Shown here piece by piece: positions 35,228 through 45,507 of a DNA stretch of 64,000 nt. The position numbers were made by a program, and so were the translations under genes. The stretch is taken from assembly GCA_963665185.2 (NCBI GenBank), contig CAXXPO010000027.1, positions 62,001 to 126,000 on the forward strand. Direction: 5' to 3'. Under the pieces are notes generated by a model that was not told the origin of the DNA, did no database searches, and saw only the letters and a list, made by a program, of their open reading frames with translations. Within the stretch, counting starts at the first letter, position 1. Every line of letters starts with the position of its first letter. Origin of the DNA: G963665185 sp963665185. Its GTDB lineage: Bacteria; Desulfobacterota; Desulfovibrionia; Desulfovibrionales; Desulfovibrionaceae.

Positions 35228-36416
35228 CTAAACAACTCCCAGCCCTCTCCCCACTTCGATAAACGCATCCACGGCCTTGTCCACGTGTTCCAGGGTATGG
35301 CCTGCGGACATCTGGGTACGGATGCGGGCCTTGCCCTGCGGCACGACGGGAAAACAGAAACCGACCACGTAGATGCCGCGGTCGAGCATGGCTGCGGCCA
35401 TTTTCTGGGCCAGCACCGCGTCACCGAGCATCACCGGGATGATGGGGTGTCCGCCGGGCACAAGGGTGAATCCCGCGTCCTGCATGCGGGTACGGAAGCG
35501 TTGGCTGTTGGCCTGAAGCTGCCGTCGCAGGGAATCGTCGTTTTCCGCCAGGTCGATGGCCTCCATGGAGGCGGCGGCAATGACCGGAGCCAGGGTGTTG
35601 GAAAAGAGATAGGGCCGGGAACGCTGGCGCAGCCATTCGATGATTTCCCCGCGTCCCGAGGTGTAACCGCCGGATGCGCCGCCCAAGGCCTTGCCCAGCG
35701 TGCCCGTGAGGATGTCCACCCGGCCCATGACCCCGCAGAATTCATGCGTGCCGCGTCCGTGGGCGCCAATGAAACCCGTGGCGTGGGAATCGTCCACCAT
35801 GACGTAGGCTTTGTACTTGTCGGCCAAATCGCAGACAGCCTTGAGGTTGGCAATGATGCCGTCCATGGAAAAGACGCCGTCCGTGACGATGAGCTTGAAA
35901 CGACAGTCCGCGGCCTGCTTGAGCTGCTCTTCCAGATCGGCCATGTCGTTGTTGGCGTAGCGGAAACGTCTGGCCTTGCACAGCCGGACGCCGTCGATGA
36001 TGGAGGCATGGTTGAGCTGGTCGCTGATGACGGCGTCTTCGGGACCGAGCAGGGTTTCGAACAGGCCTCCGTTGGCATCGAAACAGGAGCCGTACAGGAT
36101 GGTGTCTTCGGTTCCGAGAAATTCGGTTATACGCTGTTCGAGCTTTTTATGGATGCTCTGCGTTCCGCAGATGAAACGCACGGAAGACATGCCGAAGCCG
36201 TAGCGGTCCAATGCCTCGTGTGCAGCCTGCACCAGGCGGGGGTGGTTGGACAGCCCCAGATAGTTGTTGGCGCAGAAGTTGACGACCTCCCCGTCCGTCT
36301 TCCAGGCGGATGACGGCCTCCTGCGGGGAGTCGATGATCCGTTCTTCCTTATACAGTCCCGAGTTCCGCAATTCCAGGCTTTGCGCACTCAGATGCATTT
36401 GCAATGTACCGGCCAT
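35228..36416 (-). CDS. kbl: 2-amino-3-ketobutyrate CoA ligase (frameshifted)
   Basis: PLP enzyme splitting 2-amino-3-ketobutyrate with CoA into glycine and acetyl-CoA; acts directly after threonine dehydrogenase. The restored protein opens MAGTLQMHLSAQSLELRNSG and LEDGREVVNFCANNYLGLSNHP. It has SVRFICGTQSIHKKLE, DDSHATGFIGAHGRGT and the PLP lysine in DILTGTLGKALGGASGGY. The frame shifts in the C4 run 36289-36292 (one base too many); repaired length is 395 residues. AGGAG precedes the ATG at 36416. An Lrp-type regulator is divergent upstream. Confidence 0.93.
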
Positions 36417-36576
36417 GGGACACACTCCTTTGCTCTGGGCTGACATTTCCAGGCGAAAAGAAACCACAAATTTTTCCTTGTCAAGAGAAAGAAGTGGCAA
36501 CTCTTGCGGAATACGCAAACATACGCCATACAACAGTTGAGTGCCGAAAATTGAGATTTTGTCATGGAGGAAGCTT

Positions 36577-37053
36577 GTGGACGAAAAACCTTATGTTCTT
36601 GACGCTCTGGATATCCGCATCATCAAGGAATTGCAGGACAATGGCAGGGAGTCTTTTACGAATATCGCAAGACGGCTCGGCGTTTCCGATGGCACCGTAC
36701 GCTACCGCACCGAGCGCATGATGCGTTCCGGGTATCTCCAGGTTTCAGCCTCGGTCGACCCCCTGTATCACGAAGATACCCTGACCGCCCTGGTCGGGCT
36801 GAACCTGGACCATCCGGCCGACCGGGCCATCATGGAACGCATTGCCCAGATTCCCGGTGTGCAGTCGGTCATCAACGTGACCGGCCGTTTCGATCTGGTG
36901 GTCGAGGTCTACACGACATCGCGCAAGGCATTGCGTCGTTTTTTGGTGGATGAGCTGTCTGAAATCGGCGGCGTCACCTCCACGGAGTCCTTTGTGGTCA
37001 TGGAAGCCGTGGGCAAACGGGTCGTCCTCAAGGAGGAACTCCCGGCCCATTGA
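36577..37053 (+). CDS. Lrp/AsnC-family regulator, probable control of kbl-tdh
   Basis: 158 residues: N-terminal winged helix (LDALDIRIIKELQDNGRESFTNIARRLGVSDGTVRYRTERM) and C-terminal RAM domain (LTALVGLNLDHPADRAIMERIAQIPGVQSVINVTGRFDLVVEVYTTSRKALRRFL). The GTG at 36577 is chosen because GGAGG lies five bases upstream; the region before it overlaps the shared promoter. Divergent from kbl with a 160-base gap, so it likely senses an amino acid and controls threonine degradation. Confidence 0.88.
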   Translation: MDEKPYVLDALDIRIIKELQDNGRESFTNIARRLGVSDGTVRYRTERMMRSGYLQVSASVDPLYHEDTLTALVGLNLDHPADRAIMERIAQIPGVQSVINVTGRFDLVVEVYTTSRKALRRFLVDELSEIGGVTSTESFVVMEAVGKRVVLKEELPAH

Positions 37054-37095
37054 TTTTTTTTTCCGATACGACCCCAGGCCCGTCCTGCTTCCAAA

Positions 37096-37129
37096 GCTGG
37101 CGCCACATCAAGGCGCCAGCTTTTTTTTT
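37096..37129 (+). terminator. intrinsic terminator of the Lrp-type gene
   Basis: GCTGGCGCC (37096-37104) pairs with GGCGCCAGC (37112-37120), loop ACATCAA, followed by T9. It lies 43 bases after the stop. Confidence 0.93.
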
Positions 37130-37247
37130 GGGATGCCCAGTCTCTACAGCATTGACAAATTTGCCAAGTAGATGAAAAGTCAGACCGGAATGAGTGTGTT
37201 AATTTAACATATTTAGTCAATCAGCACTGCACCACTGTGAGGGGCTC

Positions 37248-39970
37248 ATGTTTTCAAATCTTGGAATGAAACCACGTATAGCGTTTTCTGCTGACCGCCC
37301 TGCTTGCGATCAGCAGCCTGTGCATCACACTTGCCCTGTTCACCATCAGTTCAAGGGGCATGGACGCTCTGGGACAAAAAGGTTCGGCCGGACTAAGGCA
37401 GCGGGCAATGGATCAGTTGGCCAGCGTCCGAAGCCTCAAGGCCGCCCAGATCGAAGATTTGTTCAACACGATGCACAGCCAGGTGCTGACCATGGCGCAT
37501 GACCGAACGGTCATAGACGCCTGCCTGGCATTCAAGTTCGACGTGGACATGGTCCGGCACGAAACGGAAAAAAGCCTGGATGACGTTTCCCAGGCACGTG
37601 CAGGCCTGCGCGACACCGTTTCCGGGCCGGAATTTCTGGGCAACGGGCAGTTCCGGCATTACACGCCCATCGCTCCCGGCTACACGCCGGCAAACGCGGA
37701 TACCTATGTTCCCCAGGACAACAATGCCGTGCTGCTGCAACAGGCGTTTCTGGGAACCTCCAAAGCCGATGCCGCCCGGAATCTGGAATGCGGATACAAC
37801 GACAACCACAAACTGTACCACCCCGTACTCCGGGACTTCATCGACCAGTTCGGCTACCGCGACATGTTCATTGTCACCCCGGACAAGGGGCGGGTGCTGT
37901 ACACCGTGCGCAAGGACCGGGAATTTCTTACCGATCTGTTTGGCGGACCGTTTGCGGCATCCGGACTGCGCCGCTGCATCGAGCAGGCCGTACAGGCCGG
38001 ACGCGCCAAGGATTCCAGGGCCGTTTTCGTGAGCGATTTCAGCCCGTACGAACCAGCGTTCAACGCGCCCGTGGCATTCATGGCCGCACCCATATTCGAC
38101 GCAGGGCAGCTGGTCGGCGCCCTGGCTCTGGCCGTTTCGCAGAAGGAGATCAACCGGATCATGCTATCCAACCGTCAATGGGAAACCATGGGGTTGGGCA
38201 GGACCGGGCAGACCTACCTGGTGGGACCGGACATGAAGATGCGATCCCAGTCCCGCTTCAACTCCGGGCAGGTCGACGTGCTGAACAAGGAAATCGCCAC
38301 GGATGCGGCACACAAGGCGTTGGCCGGAGAAACCGGGTCCGCGGTCATCATGGGACCAGAGGGCAAGCAGGTTCTGGCCTCATGGCAACCGCTGTCCCTG
38401 CCGGGGCTTACATACGGACTTGTGGCCGAAATCGACGAATCCGAAGCCATGGCCGCCAGCCTCCAGGTGGAGGAGCAAACCGCCCGAACCGCAACAGTCA
38501 TGCTCTGGGCAGCCGGAATCACGGTCCTGCTGGCCCTGGCCCTCGGCACGGGAAGTGCATTTCTTCTGGCGGGCATGGTCACCCGTCCTTTGGAACGGCT
38601 GCAGGCATATGCCAAACAGGTTGCGGTTGGAGAGTACAACGCGCCGATTTCCGGGAATTTCCCCGGAGAATACGGAAGCCTCAAGGCGTCCATCCAGACC
38701 ATGGTGGCGGAACTCAAGCTCAAGCTGGGCATTTCCGCAGGCATCATGGAAAGCATCTCCGCCACGTTCCCCTGCCTGACCGTGGACAAGGACTGCCGCA
38801 TATCCTTTGTAAACGACAAAATGGTCGCCATAGCCGGCCATTCCCACGCGCCCGAGAACTATCTCGGCCTCACCCCCCGGTGAATTCTTTTTCAAGGACG
38901 CCAGCCGGGACACGCGGACGGAGCGGTCATTGCGGGACAGGGTCGGCATTACGGAAGAAGGCTCCTTTCACGACATCCAGGGAAAGGAACGCATCGTCAA
39001 CGTCAACTCCAATCCGATCTTCGACCTGGACGGCGAGCTTGCAGGCGCATTCACCCTTTACTTCGAGTTGACCACCATCCGCAGGCAGGAAGCGGAAATC
39101 AAAGCGAAAAACAACAAGATAGAGGATGTGGCCAGAGAGTCCACACGAATCGCCCAGGATGTGAACAGCCTCTCCAAAAGCTTGTCCTCCCAGGTGGAAC
39201 TGGCGGGCAACGGCGCGGAAGTGCAACGCCACCGCACGGGAGAGACCGCGCTGGCCATGGACCAGATGCGGGCCACGGTGACCGAGGTGGCCAGCAATGC
39301 CTCGGATGCGGCTTCCAATGCGGACAAGGCCCGGCATGAGGCCACGGAAGGAAAAAACTCGGTGGAAAAGGTCATCACCGCCATAGGCGATGTGCACAGG
39401 CAGTCCGCGGGACTGAAGGACACCATGGACGCCCTTGGCGCCAAGGCCCAGGACATCGGGAAGGTCATGACCGTCATCAGCGACATTGCCGACCAGACCA
39501 ACCTCCTGGCCCTGAACGCGGCCATTGAAGCGGCCCGCGCAGGCGACGCCGGAAGAGGTTTCGCCGTGGTGGCCGACGAGGTGCGCAAACTGGCGGAAAA
39601 AACCATGACCGCCACCAGGGAGGTGGCCGAAGCCATCGGCAGCATCCAGACAGGCACGGCCCAAAGCGTGGCCGATGCCCAGCAGTCAATGGACGCGGTG
39701 GACCGCAGCGCCCGGCTCGCCGAGGACTCGGGCCAGGCCCTGGAACGCATTGTGCGCATTGTGGAATCCACCAGCGGACAGGTCTCGGCCATTGCCGCGG
39801 CCAGTGAAGAGCAGGCTTCGGCCACGGAAGAGGTGGGCCGCATCATGGAAGACATCAGCAACGTGTCCAGCGACACGGCCGAGGCCATGCGCCAGGCGCG
39901 CGAGGAAATAGGCGAATTATCCAGCAAGGCTGGGCAGTTGGAGTCTCTTATACGGAAGATGCAGGCCTGA
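37248..39970 (+). CDS. methyl-accepting chemotaxis protein (two frameshifts)
   Basis: Membrane chemoreceptor of 906 residues once two breaks are repaired. The T4 run at 37284-37287 has one T too many; repair gives MFSNLGMKPRIAFLLTALLAISSLC, the first membrane helix. A large periplasmic domain (about residues 40-400; FIDQFGYRDMFIVTPDKGRVLYTV is Cache-like) precedes a second helix (TVMLWAAGITVLLALALGTG) and HAMP. A PAS-like section reading FPCLTVDKDCRISFVNDKMVAI contains the second break, one C too many at 38873-38878 (repair: LGLTPGEFFFKDAS). The C-terminus has the signalling tip NLLALNAAIEAARAGDAGRGF. No methyl-acceptor pentapeptide is evident. Confidence 0.87.
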
Positions 39971-40009
39971 CGGTCCCGGCAGGCAGAAACCTGGGAATCG
40001 GATTGAAAG

Positions 40010-40044
40010 ACCGCCCCTTCCGTCGATCCGCCGGGAGGGGCGGT
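40010..40044. terminator. hairpin between the convergent chemoreceptor and peptidase genes
   Basis: ACCGCCCCT (40010-40018) pairs with AGGGGCGGT (40036-40044). It lies 40 bases after the chemoreceptor stop in the convergent spacer 39971-40221, which shows nothing else. No U-run, so a weak or stabilising structure. Confidence 0.4.
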
Positions 40045-40221
40045 TCCAATGCAACCATTGCCCGGCCCGGGGCACGCTGGAAAACCGCGTGAACAGGGGC
40101 GGCTTCCTCCAGGGCAAAGAAGGTGTTTTTGCGGCGCGGATACGAGTCGGCCATCCCTCCCGCTGCAAAAAACCTCTTCCTCCTTCTTCAGCACAAAACG
40201 GATGCGAAACCACCCCGGCCC

Positions 40222-41580
40222 CTACTTCACATATCCCCAATCCTGCAGCCGGGTATAGGCGTACCGGGCCGCATCGCCCTGGTTGTTCATACGCAGGTAG
40301 CGGGCGAACTCCTTGGCCGACCTTTCCTTCTGGCCCATGCCTTCCAGGGAGAGTCCCTTGAGAAACGCGGTGGACGGATTGCCGGGCAGCAGCTTGTCGT
40401 AGGCGGAAAACTGGGCATAGGCCCCTTCCCATTGATTGTCGGCTATCTTGGCGATGCCGCTGAGGTTGTGCCCCTGCGCTTCCTGCGGGTAGACCCGCGT
40501 GGCCTTGGCGGCATAGCGTTCGGCCTCCCTGGTCTTGTCCTGGGCCAGCATGCACTTGCTCATCTTGACCAGGGCGGCGTAATCGTCGGGAGCTTTCCGC
40601 AATGCCAGGGAATACTGTTCCTCAGCCTCCTTGTAATTTTTCGCCTGCATGAGCTCGTCACCGTTCTGCATGGCCTTGATGGCCGGCTTGATGCGCCGCA
40701 GCCCGGCGGTGTGGTCCATGTAGCGTTCTCGGTACACGGGATTTTTCGCATCGGCCTTGTAGCGGACCTCCGCGCTGTCGCGCGCGGTTTCGTAGCGTTC
40801 GCTGGACATGGGATGGGTGGCGAACATGACCTGGACGGTGGATGGTTCGCTTTTGGACTGGGAGCGCAGAATGTCCATGAGGCCGACCATGCCTTGCGGA
40901 TTGTATTTGGCCCGGTGCATGTACTGCATGCCCAGATCGTCGGCCTGGCGCTCGTCGTCGCGGCTGTATTTTGCCAGCAGCAGTCCGGTTCCCAAGCCTC
41001 CTATGCCCCCGATAAGCGGCGTGTACTCGCCATACCCGGCAATGCCCGCCCCCACGCCCGCCCCTGCCACTGCCACCGAGGCGATGATGCCCTTGGTCAT
41101 GCGCGATGCCGTGTGCCGCGCGTTGACATGGCCTATTTCGTGGCCCAGCAATCCGGCCAGTTCGGCTTCGTTGTCCAGCTCCAACATGATGCCGCGGGTC
41201 ACGGCGATGCTTCCTCCGGGAAAGGCGTAGGCATTGATGTACGTGGCGTTCACGGCGCGAAACGAATAGGGCATGTCCGGCCGATGGCTCAGAGAGGCCA
41301 ATTTCCCTCCCGTATCGGCCACGTATCTGTTCAGGCCGTTGTCCTGGACCGCGCCGAGATCGTTGGAAAACTGATGCGGCGATTGCTGTCGGTCCACTTC
41401 GATTTCCTCGTCCCGGCTCATGAGCATGAGCTGGCTCTGGCCGGTCACGGGATTCACGGCACACCCGGTCACAAGGGGACCGGCCATCGCGGCCACGCCC
41501 GCCAGCCGGATGAAATCCCGGCGGGTCATGCCTTCGGACGCCGGAACAGGCAGGGCGGACGGATATATTGTTTTTTTCAT
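40222..41580 (-). CDS. M48-family metalloprotease lipoprotein with TPR tail (BepA-like)
   Basis: Periplasmic zinc protease, probably for outer-membrane protein quality control. The 452-residue protein has a Tat-type signal (TRRDFIRLAGVAAMAGPLVTGC) combined with a lipobox cysteine. The peptidase domain has HEIGHVNARH (HExxH) and the downstream glutamate in YSRDDERQADDLG. TPR-like repeats begin near residue 290 (AKNYKEAEEQYSLALRKAPDDYAALVKM). AGGAG lies before the ATG at 41580. A twin-arginine plus lipobox export signal is somewhat unusual for this family. Confidence 0.88.
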   Translation of the reverse strand: MKKTIYPSALPVPASEGMTRRDFIRLAGVAAMAGPLVTGCAVNPVTGQSQLMLMSRDEEIEVDRQQSPHQFSNDLGAVQDNGLNRYVADTGGKLASLSHRPDMPYSFRAVNATYINAYAFPGGSIAVTRGIMLELDNEAELAGLLGHEIGHVNARHTASRMTKGIIASVAVAGAGVGAGIAGYGEYTPLIGGIGGLGTGLLLAKYSRDDERQADDLGMQYMHRAKYNPQGMVGLMDILRSQSKSEPSTVQVMFATHPMSSERYETARDSAEVRYKADAKNPVYRERYMDHTAGLRRIKPAIKAMQNGDELMQAKNYKEAEEQYSLALRKAPDDYAALVKMSKCMLAQDKTREAERYAAKATRVYPQEAQGHNLSGIAKIADNQWEGAYAQFSAYDKLLPGNPSTAFLKGLSLEGMGQKERSAKEFARYLRMNNQGDAARYAYTRLQDWGYVK

Positions 41581-41748
41581 GGCAATCTCCTCTGCTGATC
41601 TGACACGACCATACCTTATATGTGCATGCCGGTTCAACAGAACCTTTCCCCCTGATCCGGGCGCTCCGCGCAGACCGCAAAAAAACCTTGATAGTCAAAC
41701 TATACAGGTATAATTCAATTTGAAAATCAAACAAAAGAGGTCTTTACC

Positions 41749-42510
41749 ATGGACGCATCCCTATTTCTCGTCGCCCTGCAATCCAGCCTTCTCCTGGGGC
41801 TGATCCACGGAATCAATCCCTGCGGCCACTCCTGGCTTGTCCTGGCCCCCTTTGTGGTCGATGGCCGCGACGGCCGCCGCGCCGCGCTTCTGACCGCATC
41901 CTTTCTGGGAGGAACCACCCTGGCGTGTCTGGCGCTCGGCATGACCCTGGGGTCGCTCTCCTCCTTCATCCCGCCCGAAACGGCCGGAATCATGGATACG
42001 ATATTGTTCGGAATTCTCGCAATTCTGGGAGCCATCCTGCTGGTCAAACCCGAAGTGCTGCACAGTCACAACCATGATCATGGGCATGACCACGACGATC
42101 ACGATCATGATCACGACGACCATAGCCACGCCCATGACCATACGCATTGTCAACCTCACGGCCATTGCACCGCCGGCTCCGCCGCCCCAACCCTGCGGTC
42201 CAGGATGATCGGAGCCGGGGCCGCCGGGCTGTTCGGGCTCGGCTTCATCAACATGATCGTGCCCTGCCCCACTGCGGCCATCATGTACACCTACGCCATC
42301 AATTCCGGGGACTGGCTCAAGGGGACCAGCGTGTTCCTGGCCTATGCCCTGGCGACTTCCGTCAGCGTGGGCGGTGTGATATTCTGCATCCATCGCGCCT
42401 CGGCCATGGCCCGGAAACTGGAAAAACCGTGGATCGAAAGCGCCATCATGCGCGGCGCGGGCGTACTCACCCTGGCCTTTGCCACCTGGGGGTTCATCCA
42501 TGGAGAATGA
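41749..42510 (+). CDS. NicO/RcnA-type Ni/Co efflux-like protein with His-rich loop
   Basis: 253-residue membrane protein with about six hydrophobic segments. The N-terminal helix has the HGINPCGHSW motif, and a cytoplasmic or periplasmic loop at about residues 104-146 is a run of HDHDH repeats, as in RcnA and other nickel/cobalt exporters. The second half repeats the fold (GFINMIVPCPTAAIMYTYAI). GAGG lies before the ATG. It overlaps the following MarR gene, pointing to metal-responsive control. A TauE/SafE-like role is an alternative. Confidence 0.8.
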   Translation: MDASLFLVALQSSLLLGLIHGINPCGHSWLVLAPFVVDGRDGRRAALLTASFLGGTTLACLALGMTLGSLSSFIPPETAGIMDTILFGILAILGAILLVKPEVLHSHNHDHGHDHDDHDHDHDDHSHAHDHTHCQPHGHCTAGSAAPTLRSRMIGAGAAGLFGLGFINMIVPCPTAAIMYTYAINSGDWLKGTSVFLAYALATSVSVGGVIFCIHRASAMARKLEKPWIESAIMRGAGVLTLAFATWGFIHGE

Positions 42511-42928
42511 CGCGAAGACCCTGCATCTTTTGTCCGACCAACTGGTGGAATTCTTCGAAAAATTCTCCAGCTGGGAACACGGCGTGGTGCGAGGCGAAGA
42601 ACTGACCCTGGCCCAGATGCATACCGTGGAAATACTGGGAACGTCCGGCCCCATGCGGATGAAGGAGCTGGCCGACAAGATGGGCGTGACCACCGGAACA
42701 CTGACCGTCCTGGTGGACAAACTGGAAGAAAAGGGCGCGGTACGGCGCATGCCCAACAAGGACGACCGCCGTTCCATCCTGGTGGGACTCACTCCGGGTG
42801 GGGAAACCCACTACAGGGAACACGACAGGCACCATCTCTCCCTGACCAGGGAACTCACCGCCTCGTTTGCGTCCGAAGACCTGGTAACATTGCTGCGCCT
42901 GCTGCAGTCCATGAACTCGAGGTTCTAG
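42500..42928 (+). CDS. MarR-family regulator
   Basis: 142 residues, winged-helix repressor: TSGPMRMKELADKMGVTTGTLTVLVDKLEEKGAVRRMPNKDDRRSILV includes the recognition helix and the DxR wing. The ATG at 42500 lies inside the end of the exporter gene (11-base overlap), so the two are translationally coupled and the regulator probably controls its own operon. Confidence 0.88.
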   Translation: MENDAKTLHLLSDQLVEFFEKFSSWEHGVVRGEELTLAQMHTVEILGTSGPMRMKELADKMGVTTGTLTVLVDKLEEKGAVRRMPNKDDRRSILVGLTPGGETHYREHDRHHLSLTRELTASFASEDLVTLLRLLQSMNSRF

Positions 42929-42999
42929 CCCCGCACTCCGGGGTTGTCTGACATGCGGCAAACTGGCATATGTTGTAAAACTCCTCGTACGGGGGCCGC

Positions 43000-43431
43000 A
43001 TGAACATCGATTGGAACGACGCACTTGCCACGGGAATCTCCCAGATCGACGCCCAGCACAAGGGATTCATCAACCTTGTCAACGCGCTCGCCAAAACCCT
43101 GGCCACACGCCGCCCGGATGGCAGACACCTGACAGACAAAACCTACAAGTCCCAGATAGTCACCATTGTCATGAAAATGCGCGATTACGCCTTCTTCCAT
43201 TTTCACACCGAGGAAGGAGCAATGCGCAATCACCGCTATCCGGAATATATCCGCCATCGCCGCGAACATGACCTTTTTTCGACGCATTTGCTGCGGTATG
43301 AAATCGCGGTTCTGGAAGGCGACTACCTGCAGGCCCAAAGTCTTCTGGAATTCGCTTCGAACTGGTTCGACAACCATATACGGCGGCAGGATCTGGCCTT
43401 TGCCCACTTCCTCGCCGCCTCCCGGACTTGA
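43000..43431 (+). CDS. bacteriohaemerythrin
   Basis: 143-residue di-iron O2-binding protein. It begins MNIDWNDALATGISQIDAQHKGFINLVNAL and contains the ligand motifs FFHFHTEEGAM, HRREHDLFSTH and WFDNHIRRQDLAF. Residues 38-52 contain a short insertion relative to typical proteins. No signal peptide. It stands alone between the MarR gene and the phasin-like gene. Confidence 0.92.
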   Translation: MNIDWNDALATGISQIDAQHKGFINLVNALAKTLATRRPDGRHLTDKTYKSQIVTIVMKMRDYAFFHFHTEEGAMRNHRYPEYIRHRREHDLFSTHLLRYEIAVLEGDYLQAQSLLEFASNWFDNHIRRQDLAFAHFLAASRT

Positions 43432-43500
43432 CGTGTTTCAGGACCACGGCATTATAGGCACACGAAACATTCAACCCGCGCGACCCGCAAGGAACCTACC

Positions 43501-43773
43501 ATGAAACCTTCCGATCTTTTATACCTGGGGCTGGGAGCAGCTTCCATGGCCAGGGACCGCATCGAGGCCCAGCTTACGGAATTCCAGAAACAGGGCGAGA
43601 TCAGCCGCGAAGAAATCAAACGTTTTGCCGACGAAGCCATGGCCAAGGGCCGGGAAGAACAGGACGGATTTGAAGAGCGGATTCGCGAATGCATGCGCAA
43701 GGCCATGTCCGAGCTCAACCTGGCCACCAAGGAAGACATCCGGGAGCTGAAAGACCTTCTCAAAAAATCCTGA
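43501..43773 (+). CDS. phasin-like / coiled-coil protein
   Basis: 90 residues, all helical and charged: MKPSDLLYLGLGAASMARDRIEAQLTEF, then EISREEIKRFADEAMAKGREEQDGFEERIREC and TKEDIRELKDLLKKS. This is the layout of the small phasin/PhaF-like accessory family often found next to UbiB-type kinases. AAGGAACCTACC precedes the ATG. Its stop overlaps the start of the kinase gene (TGATG), so the two act together. Confidence 0.78.
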   Translation: MKPSDLLYLGLGAASMARDRIEAQLTEFQKQGEISREEIKRFADEAMAKGREEQDGFEERIRECMRKAMSELNLATKEDIRELKDLLKKS

Positions 43774-45323
43774 TGCTGACCAACTTCTCCCCGGCCAGGG
43801 TGTACAAGACGCTCAGGATTCTCCTGACCGTCTTCGCCCTGGCCCTGCACAAGAAACGGGCCCTGCTCGTCCGCCCCCTGCCCCCGGAAAAGCTCAAACG
43901 CTTCATCCTGGACCAGGGCGTCTGCTTCATCAAGTTCGCCCAGGTCCTGGCCACAAGGGCCGACTTTTTCGAGGCAGGATACCTCGACCACCTGCGCACC
44001 ATCCACGACGAAGTCCAGCCCATGGCCGAACGCGACTTCCGCATCATGTACCAACGCGCGTTCGGCAAGAGCTCCCCCTTTGCCAGCTTCGAGGAAAGGC
44101 CCATTGCCAGCGCCTCCATCGGCCAGGTGCACAAGGCCGTGCTGCGCGACGGGACCGTTGTCGCCGTCAAACTTCGCCGCCTGAACATACGGCGCAAGGT
44201 CCGGGCGGACCTCCTCGTTCTGCGGGCCTTCCTGTTCCTGTTCAAACCCCTGTTCAGCCGCTACACCAAAAATTCCCTGGAAGCGCTCATCGCCGAATTT
44301 TCGTACATGATCAACCGTGAAACCGACATGAACATCGAACGCGACAACCTGCGTCGCTTTCACCAGCTCTATGCTGGCCAGAGCATCCGCTTCCCCGATT
44401 TTTACGACGCCCATTCCGGGGTGGACGCCCTGGTCATGAGCTTTGAGCAAGGTGCACGCATCGACGACAAGGATGCCCTGCGCCGCTTCGACATTCCCTT
44501 CAAGAACATCCTGAACACCCTGGTCTCCTTCTACTGCGAACAAATGCTCATCAAGGGCGTTTTCCATGCCGATCCGCATCCGGGCAACATCCTGGTGCGG
44601 CCCGACGGCGGTCTCACCTTTCTCGATTTCGGCATGGTCAAGCGCCTTCCCTCGCACATGCGCGTGGCCATGATAGAAGCGGTCAAAGCCGCCCACGACC
44701 GCGACTTTGAAAAATACGTCATCGCCTGCAAACGAATGGGCATCGTCACTCCCGACGCTCCGGACGAAATCCTTCAGGAGTTTGCCGAGCGCATGTTCGA
44801 CATCTTCGGCAACGACAATCTCTCCGCCGCCTCCATGCAGGTACTGGCCATGGACGTTCTCGGCTCCATGCGCTCCATGCCCTTCAAGCTGCCCCAGGAC
44901 ATCGTCTACGTCATGCGGGTCAGCGCCCTGGTCGAGGGTCTGGGAACAACCTATGTGGAAAACTTCAACGGAATCAAAGACATCCTGCCCGTGCTGCTCA
45001 AGAACCTCCACCGGGCGCTCTCTGGACAGGAAAGCATTCTGGGGGCCTTCCGCCAGGAAATAAAAACCCTCCCCCTGACCATGTCCAAGGCCAAGACCGT
45101 GCTCAACGACCTGGCCAACGGATCGCTCAAGGTCCGGCTGTCCGAGGAAACCCTGGACCAGATAACCGACCGCCTGTACCGCACCCTGCGCCCCCTGGCG
45201 CAAGGCGCCCTGCTGGTCGCCGCCGCATTTCTCGCCACGTTCCTCGACCTGCCCCACTGCCGCCCCGTCAGCCTGATACTGTTCGGGCTGGCCGCATTGC
45301 GTGTGCTGGTGGGGTTGCGATAA
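43773..45323 (+). CDS. ubiB: ABC1/UbiB-family atypical kinase
   Basis: 516-residue member of the UbiB/AarF/COQ8 family, tied to quinone synthesis or lipid homeostasis. Hallmarks: the KxGQ-like segment DQGVCFIKFAQVLATRADFF, ASASIGQVHKAVLRDGTVVAVKLRR (Ala-rich loop and lysine), the catalytic HADPHPGN, and the metal DFG in LTFLDFGMVKRL. Two C-terminal hydrophobic helices (GALLVAAAFLATFL; SLILFGLAALRVLVGL) anchor it to the membrane. The ATG overlaps the upstream stop. The symbol marks the family, not a proven ubiquinone role; this lineage uses menaquinone. Confidence 0.83.
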   Translation: MLTNFSPARVYKTLRILLTVFALALHKKRALLVRPLPPEKLKRFILDQGVCFIKFAQVLATRADFFEAGYLDHLRTIHDEVQPMAERDFRIMYQRAFGKSSPFASFEERPIASASIGQVHKAVLRDGTVVAVKLRRLNIRRKVRADLLVLRAFLFLFKPLFSRYTKNSLEALIAEFSYMINRETDMNIERDNLRRFHQLYAGQSIRFPDFYDAHSGVDALVMSFEQGARIDDKDALRRFDIPFKNILNTLVSFYCEQMLIKGVFHADPHPGNILVRPDGGLTFLDFGMVKRLPSHMRVAMIEAVKAAHDRDFEKYVIACKRMGIVTPDAPDEILQEFAERMFDIFGNDNLSAASMQVLAMDVLGSMRSMPFKLPQDIVYVMRVSALVEGLGTTYVENFNGIKDILPVLLKNLHRALSGQESILGAFRQEIKTLPLTMSKAKTVLNDLANGSLKVRLSEETLDQITDRLYRTLRPLAQGALLVAAAFLATFLDLPHCRPVSLILFGLAALRVLVGLR

Positions 45324-45507
45324 TAAAAAAGGCGAGGGATATCCTCCTTGAGGTCCGGGAAAACAGAGCTCCACCGGGTGCCGAAGGCGCGTCTTCCCGC
45401 TCCCCCCGAAGCCCGCTTTTGGGATTGCGCCATGCGGCTTTTTTCCGTATCAGGCGCGGACAACGAGTAGCAGGATATTGACTTTTTACACCATCGGCAC
45501 GACGTAC

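Noticed and set aside
38881..39970. Independent soluble methyl-accepting protein
   Set aside because: A one-base repair in the C6 run joins it without gap to the membrane-anchored N-terminal part.
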